A DNA stretch of 64,000 nucleotides, taken from positions 3,328,501 to 3,392,500 of the forward strand of contig NZ_CP028843.1 in the NCBI RefSeq assembly GCF_003058325.1, written 5' to 3'. Position 1 is the first letter of the stretch, and every line of letters starts with the position of its first letter. Below, piece by piece: positions 51,690-61,040 of the stretch. The DNA is from Methylobacterium currus (lineage in GTDB: Bacteria; Pseudomonadota; Alphaproteobacteria; Rhizobiales; Beijerinckiaceae). A program made the translations under genes and the position numbers. A model generated the notes under the pieces. The model was not told where the DNA came from. It ran no database searches and saw only the letters and a list, made by a program, of their open reading frames with translations.

Positions 51690-51720
51690 AAAAAAGAGCG
51701 GGCCCCGGGGGGACCCACTC
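51690..51720 (-). terminator. Intrinsic terminator in the rimP leader (attenuator candidate)
   Basis: On the minus strand GAGTGGGTCC pairs with GGGCCCGCTC with two G-U pairs and a five-base loop, directly followed by TTTTTT. It lies about 95 bases before rimP and about 40 bases after the candidate promoter start. A terminator between promoter and first gene suggests attenuation, for example by NusA itself. It could instead end a transcript from the right if the promoter call is wrong. Confidence 0.65.
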
Positions 51721-51764
51721 CCGCACCGCAGCCTCACCGGCCACGAACAGAACTGTTACGAAGC

Positions 51765-51793
51765 TAGATAATCCCGCAGGCGCCGGAACGCAA
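51765..51793 (-). promoter_or_regulatory. Candidate rimP operon promoter
   Basis: On the minus strand TTGCGT (51793-51788) and TATCTA or TTATCT (about 51771-51765) are spaced 16-17 bases. This is the only AT-rich patch between rimP and the divergent hydrolase at 51974. The 51596-51973 gap has no gene of its own. Confidence 0.4.
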
Positions 51794-51973
51794 GGCGGCG
51801 GGCGGCAATCGGTCCGCCGGCGTCCTTCGGCCGCCGACGGCGGAAGGGGGGCCGACGGGCGATCCCCGCTTCGGATCCCGGCCACGGACCGCCCTTACTA
51901 CGCCTTTCTTAAGGGAAGCGGTGCATTCTCCGGCTGCCGCTCGTCAGATGCGATCTTGCCTGCGCAGGAAACA

Positions 51974-53197
51974 ATGATGCCAAAACTCCATCGTATGGTT
52001 GCGGTCCTCGCTGCCTTCCTCGGACTGACAATCCTCTGGGAGAGGAAGGTCGCGGCGGAGGAAACGAAGCCCGTCGAGGTCGCGACCGGCATCCGATACG
52101 AGTTCCTCGCGCGCTGGGACATCGACCGCCTGAATCGCATCCTCGTCACGGAGATGCCGGGTTTCAGCGGCCTCCCCGTAAGCTACAGCCCCGCCCGCAA
52201 CGCGGTCCGCCTCTATCGGGTGACCTATCCGTCGGTGATCCCGGAGCGGGGCAACAGGCCCACGGTGGCGAGCGGCCTGATCGCCCTGCCCGACAACGCC
52301 GCGGCCGCCCTGCCGCTGGTCTCCTACCAGCACGGCACCGTCTACGGGAAAGAGGACGTGCCCTCCTTCCCCGAACAGTCGCACGAGACGCAAGCGATGA
52401 TCGCCCAGTTCGCCGGCCAGGGCTACGCCTTGATCGGCGCCGACTATTTCGGCCTCGGCACCTCCACCGAGCCAGAGGGCTACATGGTCAAGGCCAGCCA
52501 TCAGCAGGCCACGGTGGACATGCTGACGGCAGGCAAGGCGGTGCTCGCCGACCTGAAGCGGCGCCCGACCGGGCTTTTCCTGGCCGGCTGGTCGCAGGGC
52601 GGCTTCGTCACGATGGCGATGCTGGAGCGGCTCGAGGCGACCGGGATCCCGGTCGCCGCGGCGGCCACCGCGAGCGCGCCGGTGGACGTCTTCGTGCCGC
52701 TCAACGGCTACCTGAACTTCCCGCGCAAGATCGACGCGGCCTGGGTGAACAGCCTGTTCATCCTCTCGGCCTTCGCCTTCGAGAACTATTACGGCGTCCC
52801 GGGCCTCGCCCGCTCGGTCATCAAGGACGACGTCTACGACCTCGCCAAGGCCGCCTACGAGCGGACGGCCACGGACCTCGCCCGGATTCCGACCGACCTG
52901 CACGCCCTGATCCGGCCCGACTATTTCGATCCGCACTTTTTCGCCGCCTCCGCCTATGGCCGCCTGGTGGCGCAGACGCAGGCCTATCGCTGGGTGATCC
53001 GCACCCCGGTGCGCAACTTCTACGGTGAGACCGACGAGGCGATCACCCCCGGCCTGGGACAGCTGGCAGCGACCTACCAGCGGGCGATCGGCAACACGCA
53101 GGTCGAGGCGGTCTCGACCGGCGACACGACCCATCGCGGCACCTTCGCCCGGTCGTTGCCCCAGTGGAAGGCGTGGTTCGACGCCCTCGCGCGGTGA
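51974..53197 (+). CDS. Secreted alpha/beta hydrolase (lipase-like)
   Basis: This 407-residue protein has a signal peptide (MVAVLAAFLGLTILW, cleavage near AAEE) and a hydrolase domain with nucleophile Ser207 in GWSQGG, an acid Asp in GETDEAITP and a His in GDTTHRGTF near the C terminus. The SYQHGT oxyanion-region motif and the overall layout resemble secretory lipases of the LIP family. The start is ATG 51974; CAGGAA precedes it, and a TTG at 51956 is possible. It stands alone, facing the rimP operon. Substrate unknown. Confidence 0.85.
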   Translation: MMPKLHRMVAVLAAFLGLTILWERKVAAEETKPVEVATGIRYEFLARWDIDRLNRILVTEMPGFSGLPVSYSPARNAVRLYRVTYPSVIPERGNRPTVASGLIALPDNAAAALPLVSYQHGTVYGKEDVPSFPEQSHETQAMIAQFAGQGYALIGADYFGLGTSTEPEGYMVKASHQQATVDMLTAGKAVLADLKRRPTGLFLAGWSQGGFVTMAMLERLEATGIPVAAAATASAPVDVFVPLNGYLNFPRKIDAAWVNSLFILSAFAFENYYGVPGLARSVIKDDVYDLAKAAYERTATDLARIPTDLHALIRPDYFDPHFFAASAYGRLVAQTQAYRWVIRTPVRNFYGETDEAITPGLGQLAATYQRAIGNTQVEAVSTGDTTHRGTFARSLPQWKAWFDALAR

Positions 53198-53271
53198 CGG
53201 AGGGGATGGGCGGCGAAGGAGCGCCCGTCCGTTGCACCGACAGCCAACCGCCTGACCGGCGCCTCGACCAT

Positions 53272-53307
53272 CCGGCCCCGGCCCCGGCCCCGGCCCCGGC
53301 CCCGGCC
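53272..53307. repeat. Six-copy CCGGCC tandem repeat
   Basis: Six perfect copies of CCGGCC follow each other between the hydrolase and the GH13 gene. Six-base units six times over are prone to slippage and could vary in number between strains. It is outside the two coding frames. Confidence 0.9.
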
Positions 53308-53330
53308 TGTCGACGCGCCGAGGCGCGCCC

Positions 53331-54995
53331 TCAGATCTCGCTCCGCCGCAGCAGGTAATCGAGACCTCCGACCCGGTACCAGCGATAGCCGTAGCCCTCC
53401 ATCAGCACGCAGTGGCTCCCGTTGTCATTGGCGAGGCTGCGCTGGCCGGTGAGGAGGTCGATCAGGTTGCGGCCGTCGCCGTCGAGGCCGGTGGCGAAGG
53501 TGACCTCCTTCGGCTCGGCCGCGAGGTTGTGGAGGCAGAGGACCGAATTGTTGCGCCAGTCGTACCGCAGGGCGAGCACGCTCGCGTCGCCGGTCTCGAG
53601 GGCGGTGAAGTCGCCCCAGCCGATCTCCGGCACCTCCTTGCGCATGCGGATGACCCGCTCCATCCAGTTGAGGAGCGATTCCGGCGCGCAGCGCTGCGCC
53701 GCCGCGTTGACGTGGGAAAAGGCGTAAGCGCCCTCGTGGATCGGCGGCGAGTCCGGGCTGTCGTTCAGCGTGAAGCCGCCATGGGGCTCGTGCGACCACT
53801 GCATCGGCGTGCGGGCGCAGTCGCGCTCCGGCAGCGAGAGGTCGTCGCCCATGCCGATCTCGTCGCCGTAGCGCAGGACCGGCGTGCCCGGCAGGGTGAA
53901 CATCAGGCTGTAGGCGAGCTCGATCCGGCGCCGGTCGCCGCCGAGCATGGGCGCGAGGCGCCGGCGGATGCCGCGGTCGTAGAGCTGCATCTCGGGCTCG
54001 GGCCCGAAGGCCTGGAACACTGTCTGGCGCTGCTTCTCGGTCAGGCGGCCGAGATCCAGCTCGTCGTGGTTGCGCAGGAAGATCGCCCACTGGCTCGAAG
54101 GCGGCCGGTTCCAGGTCTTCTGCAGCGCCTTCACCAGCGGGCGCGCATCGGCCGAGGCCAAGGCGTAGAACAAAGCCTGGTTGACCTGGAAGTTGAACAT
54201 CATGTGCATGCGGTCGGCGTCGTCGCCGAAATAGTCGAGGTCCTGGCGCGGCAGCACGTTGGCCTCGGCCAGGATGATCGCGTCGCCCTGGCGCCATTGC
54301 AGGAACTCGCGGAAGAGCCGCAGCAGCTCGAACTGCTCGCGCGGCTCGCCCGAGACCTCAGGCCCCTTCTCGGCGATCACGAACGGCACCGCGTCCATCC
54401 GGAAGCCCGACACGCCGAGCTGGATCCAGAACCCCATGATCTTCAGGATCTCGGCCTGGACGTGGGGGTTGGCGGTGTTGAGGTCGGGCTGGAAGTCGTA
54501 GAAGCGGTGGAAGTACCAGGCCTTCGCTTCCTTGTCGTAGCTCCAGGTGCTCTTCTGCACGCCCGGAAAGACCATGCCCTGGTCGGCATGCGGCGGCTTG
54601 GTCTTCGACCAGACGTACCAGTCGCGGGTGCGGGCGTCGGGGTCCCGCCGGGCGGCCTGGAACCAGGGATGCTGGTCGGAGGTGTGGTTGACCACGAGGT
54701 CGATCAGCACCCGCATGCCTCTTTGCTTCGCGGCATGCGTGAAGGCGACGAAGTCGCCGAGCGTGCCGTAGCGCGGGTCGACGCCGTAATAGTCGGCCAC
54801 GTCGTAGCCGTGGTCGCGCCCGGGCGAGGGCTGGAACGGGTGCAGCCAGATCGCCGTGACGCCGAGGCCGAGGAGATAATCGAGGCGGCGCTCCAGCCCC
54901 TCGAAATCGCCGATGCCGTCGCCGTTGGCATCCATGAAGGAGCCGACCGAGAGGCAGTAGATCACCGCGTTCTTGTACCACAGGTCCTCGATCAC
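53331..54995 (-). CDS. GH13 enzyme, trehalose synthase-like
   Basis: This 554-residue cytosolic enzyme has the GH13 regions DLVVNHTSDQHPWF, GFRMDAVPF (nucleophile Asp201), ILAEANVLPR (acid Glu244) and FLRNHDELDL (Asp311). WYKNAVIYCLSVGSFMDANGDGIGDF and FLRNHDEL match trehalose synthases of GH13_16, which convert maltose to trehalose. No maltokinase domain is fused. glgE or treX partners are not nearby. An oligo-1,6-glucosidase-like role cannot be fully excluded. Confidence 0.85.
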   Translation of the reverse strand: MIEDLWYKNAVIYCLSVGSFMDANGDGIGDFEGLERRLDYLLGLGVTAIWLHPFQPSPGRDHGYDVADYYGVDPRYGTLGDFVAFTHAAKQRGMRVLIDLVVNHTSDQHPWFQAARRDPDARTRDWYVWSKTKPPHADQGMVFPGVQKSTWSYDKEAKAWYFHRFYDFQPDLNTANPHVQAEILKIMGFWIQLGVSGFRMDAVPFVIAEKGPEVSGEPREQFELLRLFREFLQWRQGDAIILAEANVLPRQDLDYFGDDADRMHMMFNFQVNQALFYALASADARPLVKALQKTWNRPPSSQWAIFLRNHDELDLGRLTEKQRQTVFQAFGPEPEMQLYDRGIRRRLAPMLGGDRRRIELAYSLMFTLPGTPVLRYGDEIGMGDDLSLPERDCARTPMQWSHEPHGGFTLNDSPDSPPIHEGAYAFSHVNAAAQRCAPESLLNWMERVIRMRKEVPEIGWGDFTALETGDASVLALRYDWRNNSVLCLHNLAAEPKEVTFATGLDGDGRNLIDLLTGQRSLANDNGSHCVLMEGYGYRWYRVGGLDYLLRRSEI

Positions 54996-55198
54996 CGCGG
55001 CTCTCCCCGGCCGGCGACGATGCCGGCTGGAACGAACACCTAGGGCAGACGCATCTCAAGCGTAGCCTTGGCGCAGGCTTAGGCAGAATGACGCCCGGAC
55101 GGGCAGCAACGCCGGCAAAAATCGGGCAAATGGCGCCGGAAGCTCGCCGATGCCCAGTATTTGAGCCCGATTCCGCGGGAACCTTTTCGGAAACCTCC

Positions 55199-55214
55199 TT
55201 GGCACGGGCTTTGC
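55199..55214 (+). promoter_or_regulatory. Sigma-54 promoter of the urt operon
   Basis: TTGGCACGGGCTTTGC matches the -24/-12 consensus TGGCAC-N5-TTGC, with GG (55201-55202) and GC (55213-55214) exactly ten bases apart. It lies about 40 bases before the urtA start. It implies RpoN and an NtrC-type activator, fitting nitrogen-starvation control of urea uptake. I do not see a clear NtrC box in 54996-55198. Confidence 0.85.
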
Positions 55215-55255
55215 GGAACGGGGGGCGGCCGCATCGGCCCAGGGAGAAGAACACC

Positions 55256-56542
55256 ATGACGTGGAAGGGTTGGCTCTCGCGCGCCGCGGTCGCGGGCGGG
55301 TTGGCGCTCGGCACGCTGGCGACGACGGTCGCCTCGGCGCAGGAGACCATCAAGGTCGGCATCCTGCACTCGCTCTCGGGCACGATGGCGATCTCCGAGA
55401 CGACGCTCAAAGACGTCATGCTGATGCTCATCGAGGAGCAGAATAAGAAGGGCGGCATCCTCGGCAAGAAGCTCGAGGCGGTGGTGGTCGATCCGGCCTC
55501 GAACTGGCCGCTCTTCGCCGAGAAGGCGCGCGAGCTGATCGCCAAGGACAAGGTCTCGGCGGTGTTCGGCTGCTGGACCAGCGTGTCGCGCAAGTCCGTG
55601 CTGCCGGTGTTCAAGGAGCTGAACTCGATCCTGTTCTACCCCGTCCAGTACGAGGGCGAGGAGAGCGAGCGCAACGTGTTCTACACCGGCGCCGCGCCGA
55701 ACCAGCAGGCGATCCCGGCCGTCGACTACCTGATGAAGGAGGAGAAGGTCGAACGCTGGGTGCTCGAGGGCACGGACTACGTCTATCCGCGCACCACCAA
55801 CAAGATCCTCGAGGCCTACCTGAAGGCCAAGGGCGTCAAGCCCGAGGACATCTCGATCAACTACACCCCGTTCGGTCAGTCCGATTGGCAGACCCGGGTC
55901 GCCGCGATCAAGAACTTCGGCTCGGCCGGCAAGAAGACCGCGGTGGTCTCGACGGTCAACGGCGACGCCAACGTGCCGTTCTACAAGGAGCTGGCGAACC
56001 AGGGCATCAAGGCGACCGACATCCCGGTCGTCGCCTTCTCGGTCGGCGAGGAGGAACTGGCCGGCATCGACACCAAGCCGCTGCTCGGCCACCTGGCGGC
56101 GTGGAACTACTTCATGTCGATCGACACGCCGGCGAACAAGGCGTTCATCGAGAAGTGGCACGCCTACACCAAGAACCCGAAGCGCGTCACCAACGACCCG
56201 ATGGAGGCCCACTATATCGGCTTCAACATGTGGGTGAAGGCGGTCGAGAAGGCCGGAACCACCGATCCCGACAAGGTGATCGCGGCGCTGCCGGGCATCA
56301 AGCAAGACAACCTGACCGGCGGCACCTCGGAAATGCTGGCCAACCACCACATCACCAAGCCCGTCTTCATCGGCGAGATCAAGGACAACGGGCAGTTCGA
56401 CGTGGTGTGGAAGACCGACGGCCTGATCCCCGGCGAGGCCTGGTCGAAGCAGCTCGACGGCTCGAAGGACCTCGAGGCCGACTGGGTCAAGCTCAATTGC
56501 GGCAACTACAACACCAAGACGAAGAAGTGCGGCGGCGCGTGA
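55256..56542 (+). CDS. urtA: Urea ABC transporter binding protein UrtA
   Basis: This 428-residue periplasmic protein has a signal peptide (MTWKGWLSRAAVAGGLALG, cleavage after TVASA) and the UrtA blocks IKVGILHSLSGTMAISETTLKDV, VFGCWTSVSRKSVLPVF, LFYPVQYEGEESERNVFYTG and LGHLAAWNYFMSID. ATG 55256 has AGGGAGAAG upstream; the open frame before it is not coding. It catches urea for UrtBCDE. First gene after a sigma-54 promoter. Confidence 0.96.
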   Translation: MTWKGWLSRAAVAGGLALGTLATTVASAQETIKVGILHSLSGTMAISETTLKDVMLMLIEEQNKKGGILGKKLEAVVVDPASNWPLFAEKARELIAKDKVSAVFGCWTSVSRKSVLPVFKELNSILFYPVQYEGEESERNVFYTGAAPNQQAIPAVDYLMKEEKVERWVLEGTDYVYPRTTNKILEAYLKAKGVKPEDISINYTPFGQSDWQTRVAAIKNFGSAGKKTAVVSTVNGDANVPFYKELANQGIKATDIPVVAFSVGEEELAGIDTKPLLGHLAAWNYFMSIDTPANKAFIEKWHAYTKNPKRVTNDPMEAHYIGFNMWVKAVEKAGTTDPDKVIAALPGIKQDNLTGGTSEMLANHHITKPVFIGEIKDNGQFDVVWKTDGLIPGEAWSKQLDGSKDLEADWVKLNCGNYNTKTKKCGGA

Positions 56543-56558
56543 GCGCATAGCACAATCG

Positions 56559-56742
56559 CCCCTCTCCCAGGCGGGAGAGGGGCCGTGGCGATCGAAGATC
56601 GCACGTGAGGGCGTCGACGGTTCCGCAGTAAAGCTCAACCATTTGTGCTGGCAGCGGAGCGGTTCAGTTTATCTGCGGCACCGTCTCCACCCTCACGCGG
56701 GATCTTCGATCCCCTGACCCCTCTCCCACACGGGGGAAGGGG
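56559..56742. repeat. Composite hairpin repeat, full-length copy (urtA-urtB)
   Basis: CCCCTCTCCC-AGGC-GGGAGAGGGG at 56559-56582, an inner GCGATC/GATCGC hairpin, a centre that shares CGGTTCC, GTAAAGCTC, GTGCTGGCAGC and GCACCGTCTCCACCCTCA with the copy at 19400, and a right end matching the half copy at 40370. It fills the 231-base urtA-urtB spacer. Confidence 0.85.
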
Positions 56743-56773
56743 AATGTTGGCACCTTTCCCCGGACAAGCCTGA

Positions 56774-58363
56774 ATGCGCCGCTGCCTCGTCCTTCTCCTC
56801 GCGCTCTGCTGCGCCGCCTGGTCGCTCCCGGCCGCCGCGCAGGCCGGGCCCGACGCCGCCTATGCCCGCCTTGCCAGCGACAGCTATTCCGACATCGAGG
56901 CCGGCATCGCAGGCCTCGCCACGAGCGGCGACCCCAAGGCCGGGCCGGTGCTCCGGGCGCTCACGGACAACCGCCTGCTCTACCGCCCGGACGACAAGGC
57001 GCTGGCGATCAAGGACGGGGCGACGCTCGCCGACGCCCGCACCGGCGCCGCCATCGCGCCCGACGGCCTCAAGCCCGTGCGGGTCAACAACCGGGTGCGG
57101 CGCGCGATCGACGCGGCGCTCGGCACCCTGAACCTGCTGGCGCCCGATCCCGCCACCCGCCGCATCGCCGCCGACGCGGTGTTCAAGGCCCGCGACGCCG
57201 CGGCGCTGCCGGCCCTCGACGCGGCCCTCGCCCGCGAGACCGATGCAGGCGTGAAGCGCAGCCTCCAGGAGGCCCGCGCCGCGGCACTGCTGGCGAAATC
57301 CGGCGCCCCCGAGATCGAGCGCCTGTCGGCCATCGACACCATCCAGGCCCGCGGCGACTCGGAGGCGCTCGCCATCCTGCGCGGCCTGTCGGGCGACGCG
57401 TCCCAGAGCGTGCGCGACGCCGCCGCCCGCGGCGTCTCAGGCATCGAGACCCGTCAGGCCCTGATGGCGAACGTGCAGAACGCCTGGTACGGAATCTCCC
57501 TCGGCTCGGTGCTGCTGCTCGCGGCGATCGGCCTTGCCATCACCTTCGGGGTGATGGGCATCATCAACATGGCCCATGGCGAGATGGTGATGCTCGGCGC
57601 CTACACCACCTACCTGGTGCAGGAGCTGATCCGCCAGAAGGCCCCCGGCCTGTTCGACTGGTCGCTGCCGATCGCGATCCCGCTCGCCTTCCTCACCGCC
57701 GGCGCCGTCGGCATCCTGATCGAGCGCAGCGTCATCCGCCACCTCTACGGACGGCCGCTCGAGACGCTGCTGGCCACCTGGGGCATCAGCCTGATCCTGC
57801 AGCAGGCGGTGCGCTCGGCCTTCGGGCCGACCAACCGCGAGGTCGGCGCGCCGTCCTACATGTCGGGCGCCTTCGACCTGTTCGGCCTGTCGATCACCTG
57901 GGGCCGGCTGTGGATCGTGGTCTTCGCGATGGCGGTGTTCGTCGCCCTCAACCTGATCCTGAAGGCGACCTCGTTCGGCCTGAAGACCCGCGCCGTCACC
58001 CAGAACCGCCGCATGGCCGCCGCCATGGGCATCCGCACGCCCTGGATCGACGCCTTCACGTTCGGCCTCGGGTCGGGCATCGCCGGCGTCGCCGGGGTGG
58101 CGCTGTCGCAGATCGACAACGTCTCGCCCAATCTCGGCCAGGGCTACATCATCGACTCGTTCCTAGTCGTGGTCTTCGGCGGCGTCGGCAATCTCTGGGG
58201 CACGCTGGTCGCCGCGCTGACGCTCGGCGTCGCCAACAAGTTCCTCGAGCCCTATGCGGGCGCGGTCCTCGGAAAGATCCTGCTCCTCGTGTTCATCATC
58301 CTGTTCATCCAGAAGCGGCCGCGCGGCCTGTTCGCGCTCAAGGGCCGGGCGGTGGAGGCCTGA
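56774..58363 (+). CDS. urtB: Urea ABC transporter permease UrtB
   Basis: This 529-residue protein has a signal-like start, a periplasmic HEAT-like N-terminal half (about 25-230) and a LivH-type permease half with seven to eight helices. MGIINMAHGEMVMLGAYTTY, SFGLKTRAVTQNRRMAAAMGI and LGQGYIIDSFLVVVFGGVGNLWGT are UrtB hallmarks. Bacterial UrtB proteins of this length carry the same extra N-terminal domain. First permease after urtA. Confidence 0.94.
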   Translation: MRRCLVLLLALCCAAWSLPAAAQAGPDAAYARLASDSYSDIEAGIAGLATSGDPKAGPVLRALTDNRLLYRPDDKALAIKDGATLADARTGAAIAPDGLKPVRVNNRVRRAIDAALGTLNLLAPDPATRRIAADAVFKARDAAALPALDAALARETDAGVKRSLQEARAAALLAKSGAPEIERLSAIDTIQARGDSEALAILRGLSGDASQSVRDAAARGVSGIETRQALMANVQNAWYGISLGSVLLLAAIGLAITFGVMGIINMAHGEMVMLGAYTTYLVQELIRQKAPGLFDWSLPIAIPLAFLTAGAVGILIERSVIRHLYGRPLETLLATWGISLILQQAVRSAFGPTNREVGAPSYMSGAFDLFGLSITWGRLWIVVFAMAVFVALNLILKATSFGLKTRAVTQNRRMAAAMGIRTPWIDAFTFGLGSGIAGVAGVALSQIDNVSPNLGQGYIIDSFLVVVFGGVGNLWGTLVAALTLGVANKFLEPYAGAVLGKILLLVFIILFIQKRPRGLFALKGRAVEA

Positions 58364-58365
58364 CC

Positions 58366-59520
58366 ATGCTGCTCTCCCGCATCGACAAGCCCGGCTGGAT
58401 CTTCCTCGGGGTGATCGCGGCGGCCTGCATCGTCGTGCCGGCCCTCAACCTCCTCACCGCGCCGGGCTCAAGCCTCCACGTGCCGACCTACGCCGTCTCG
58501 CTGATGGGCAAGTACCTCGCCTACGCGATCCTGGCGCTCAGCCTCGACCTCGTCTGGGGCTATTGCGGCATCCTCTCGCTCGGCCACGGCGCGTTCTTCG
58601 CGCTCGGCGGCTACGCGATGGGCATGTACCTGATGCGCCAGATCGGGCCGCGGGGCGTCTACGGCAATCCCGTCCTGCCCGACTTCATGGTGTTCCTGAA
58701 CTACAAGTCGCTGCCCTGGTACTGGCACGGCTTCGATCTCTTTCCGGTCGCGGCCGTGATGGTTCTGCTGGTGCCCGGCCTCCTCGCCTTCGTGTTCGGC
58801 TGGCTCGCCTTCCGCTCGCGGGTGACCGGCGTCTACCTGTCGATCATCACCCAGGCGATGACCTTCGCGCTGATGCTCGCCTTCTTCCGCAACGACATGG
58901 GATTAGGGGGCAATAACGGGCTCACCGACTTCAAGGACATCCTCGGCTTCAACGTGCAGGCGCAAGGCACCCGCGTGGTCCTGTTCGTCCTGACGGCCGT
59001 GGCTCTCGGGCTCGCCTACCTCGTCGCCCGCTTCATGACGACCTCGGCCTTCGGCAAGGTCCTGATCGCGATCCGCGACGCGGAATCGCGCACCCGCTTC
59101 CTCGGCTACCGCACGGCGCACTACAAGGTCCTGGCCTTCACGGTCTCCGCCATGATGGCGGGCGTCGCCGGCGCCCTCTACGTGCCGCAGGTCGGCATCA
59201 TCAACCCGTCCGAGTTCGCCCCCGCCAACTCGATCGAGGCGGTGATCTGGGTCGCGGTCGGCGGCCGCGGCACCCTCGTCGGCGCGGCGCTCGGCGCGGT
59301 GCTGGTCAACTACGCCAAGACCCTGCTGACCGGCGCGATGCCGGATGCCTGGCTGTTCGCGCTGGGCGCCCTCTTCGTCGTCATCACCCTGTTCCTGCCC
59401 AAGGGCATCCTCGGCACCCTGACCGAGCGGCTCGGCTCCCGCCGCGCGAAAGCGCGCCTGCCCGGCCCGAAGCCGGGCGACATTCCCCCCGCACTCGCCG
59501 AGGAGGGCCGCGGATCATGA
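58366..59520 (+). CDS. urtC: Urea ABC transporter permease UrtC
   Basis: This 384-residue LivM-type permease has DLVWGYCGILSLGHGAFFALGGYAMGMYLM, LGGNNGLTDFKDILGF and RDAESRTRFLGYRTAHYK as family blocks, about nine helices in total. It starts two bases after urtB stops, so the genes are coupled. The C-terminal 25 residues are charged. Confidence 0.94.
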   Translation: MLLSRIDKPGWIFLGVIAAACIVVPALNLLTAPGSSLHVPTYAVSLMGKYLAYAILALSLDLVWGYCGILSLGHGAFFALGGYAMGMYLMRQIGPRGVYGNPVLPDFMVFLNYKSLPWYWHGFDLFPVAAVMVLLVPGLLAFVFGWLAFRSRVTGVYLSIITQAMTFALMLAFFRNDMGLGGNNGLTDFKDILGFNVQAQGTRVVLFVLTAVALGLAYLVARFMTTSAFGKVLIAIRDAESRTRFLGYRTAHYKVLAFTVSAMMAGVAGALYVPQVGIINPSEFAPANSIEAVIWVAVGGRGTLVGAALGAVLVNYAKTLLTGAMPDAWLFALGALFVVITLFLPKGILGTLTERLGSRRAKARLPGPKPGDIPPALAEEGRGS

Positions 59521-60308
59521 GCGCGGCGATCGCCCTGCCCGTCTCCGACCCGGTTCACGAGAAGCGCCTTACCCAGGCCCTGCTCTACGTCGACGACATC
59601 AAGGTCACGTTCGACGGCTACCGGGCCCTGCGCGGCCTGTCCCTGACCCTGATGCCCGGCGAGATGCGGGCGATCATCGGTCCGAACGGCGCCGGCAAGA
59701 CCACGATGATGGATTGCATCACCGGCAAGACCCGGCCCGATACCGGCCAGGTGATCTACGACGGCGTGCACGACCTCACCCGCATGGACGAGGCGGCGAT
59801 CGCCGAGCTCGGCATCGGCCGCAAGTTCCAGAAGCCGACGGTGTTCGAGAGCCAGTCCGTCGCCGACAACATCCTGCTGGCATTGAAGGGCCCGCGCGCC
59901 GCGACCGCCTCGCTGTTCGGCTGGCGCAACCGGGTCGAGCGGACGCAGATCGACGCCATCCTGGAGACCGTGGGGCTGATCGCCCACCGGGCGCGTCCGG
60001 CGGCCGACCTCTCGCACGGCCAGAAGCAGTGGCTCGAGATCGGCATGCTGCTCGCCCAGGACCCCAAGCTCCTCCTCGTCGACGAGCCGGTCGCCGGCAT
60101 GACCGACGCCGAGACCGAGGCGACGGCGACGCTGCTGCGCCGCATCGCCCGGGACCACGCGGTGATCGTGGTCGAGCACGACATGCACTTCGTGCGGGCC
60201 CTCCAGTGCCGCGTCACCTGCCTGCACGAGGGCGCGGTGCTGGCCGAGGGCTCGATCGATTCCGTCTCGGCCGACCCGCGGGTGGTCGAGGTCTATCTCG
60301 GCCGCTGA
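59517..60308 (+). CDS. urtD: Urea ABC transporter ATPase UrtD
   Basis: This 263-residue ATPase has Walker A GPNGAGKTT, the UrtD string GRKFQKPTVFESQSVADNI, signature LSHGQKQWLEIGM, Walker B LLLVDEPVAGM and switch His VEHDM. Its ATG overlaps the urtC stop (ATGA). It powers urea import with UrtE. Confidence 0.95.
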   Translation: MSAAIALPVSDPVHEKRLTQALLYVDDIKVTFDGYRALRGLSLTLMPGEMRAIIGPNGAGKTTMMDCITGKTRPDTGQVIYDGVHDLTRMDEAAIAELGIGRKFQKPTVFESQSVADNILLALKGPRAATASLFGWRNRVERTQIDAILETVGLIAHRARPAADLSHGQKQWLEIGMLLAQDPKLLLVDEPVAGMTDAETEATATLLRRIARDHAVIVVEHDMHFVRALQCRVTCLHEGAVLAEGSIDSVSADPRVVEVYLGR

Positions 60309-60314
60309 GGATTC

Positions 60315-61019
60315 TTGTCTGACATGCTCTCCGTCGAGACCATCGATCTCCATTACGGCGCGGCGCAGGCCCTGCGCGGCGTCTCGCTCCAGGCCGAAGC
60401 GGGCAAGGTGACCGCGGTGCTCGGCCGCAACGGCGTCGGCAAGACCTCCTTGATGCGCGCCATCGTCGGCCAGCAGCCGGTGTCGAAGGGCGCGGTCAAG
60501 CTCGACGGGCGCGACATCAGCCGCCTCGCCCCCTACGACCGCGCCCGCCAGGGCATCGCCTTCGTGCCGCAGGGCCGCGAGATCTTCCCGCTGCTGACCG
60601 TCAAGGAGAACCTGGAGACCGGCTTCGCGCCGTTGAAGCGCGCCGACCGCTACGTGCCAGCCGAGATCTACGACCTCTTCCCGGTCCTCAAGGACATGCT
60701 GGGCCGGCGCGGCGGCGACCTCTCGGGCGGCCAACAGCAGCAGCTCGCCATCGGCCGTGCCCTGGTGACCCGCCCCCGCGTCCTCGTCCTCGACGAGCCG
60801 ACCGAGGGCATCCAGCCCTCGATCATCAAGGATATCGGCCGGGCGATCGACTACCTGCGGGGCAAGGGCGACATGGCGATCGTGCTGGTCGAGCAGTATT
60901 TCGAGTGGGCCCGCGACCTGTGCGACACGTACGCGGTGATGGATCGCGGCCAGGTGGTCGAGGCCGGGCCGCGCTCCGGCATGGTCGAGGCCCAGGTGCG
61001 GCGCTGGCTGTCGGTGTGA
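60315..61019 (+). CDS. urtE: Urea ABC transporter ATPase UrtE
   Basis: This 234-residue ATPase has Walker A GRNGVGKTS, FVPQGREIFPLLTVKENLETG, signature LSGGQQQQLAIGRAL and Walker B LVLDEPTEGIQPSI. The TTG at 60315 has GAGG five bases before it; the first ATG (60324) has no RBS at a good distance, so I prefer TTG with caution. It closes urtABCDE. No urease genes follow in the window. Confidence 0.93.
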   Translation: MSDMLSVETIDLHYGAAQALRGVSLQAEAGKVTAVLGRNGVGKTSLMRAIVGQQPVSKGAVKLDGRDISRLAPYDRARQGIAFVPQGREIFPLLTVKENLETGFAPLKRADRYVPAEIYDLFPVLKDMLGRRGGDLSGGQQQQLAIGRALVTRPRVLVLDEPTEGIQPSIIKDIGRAIDYLRGKGDMAIVLVEQYFEWARDLCDTYAVMDRGQVVEAGPRSGMVEAQVRRWLSV

Positions 61020-61040
61020 GGCTCAGGTTTCCTCCCTCTC

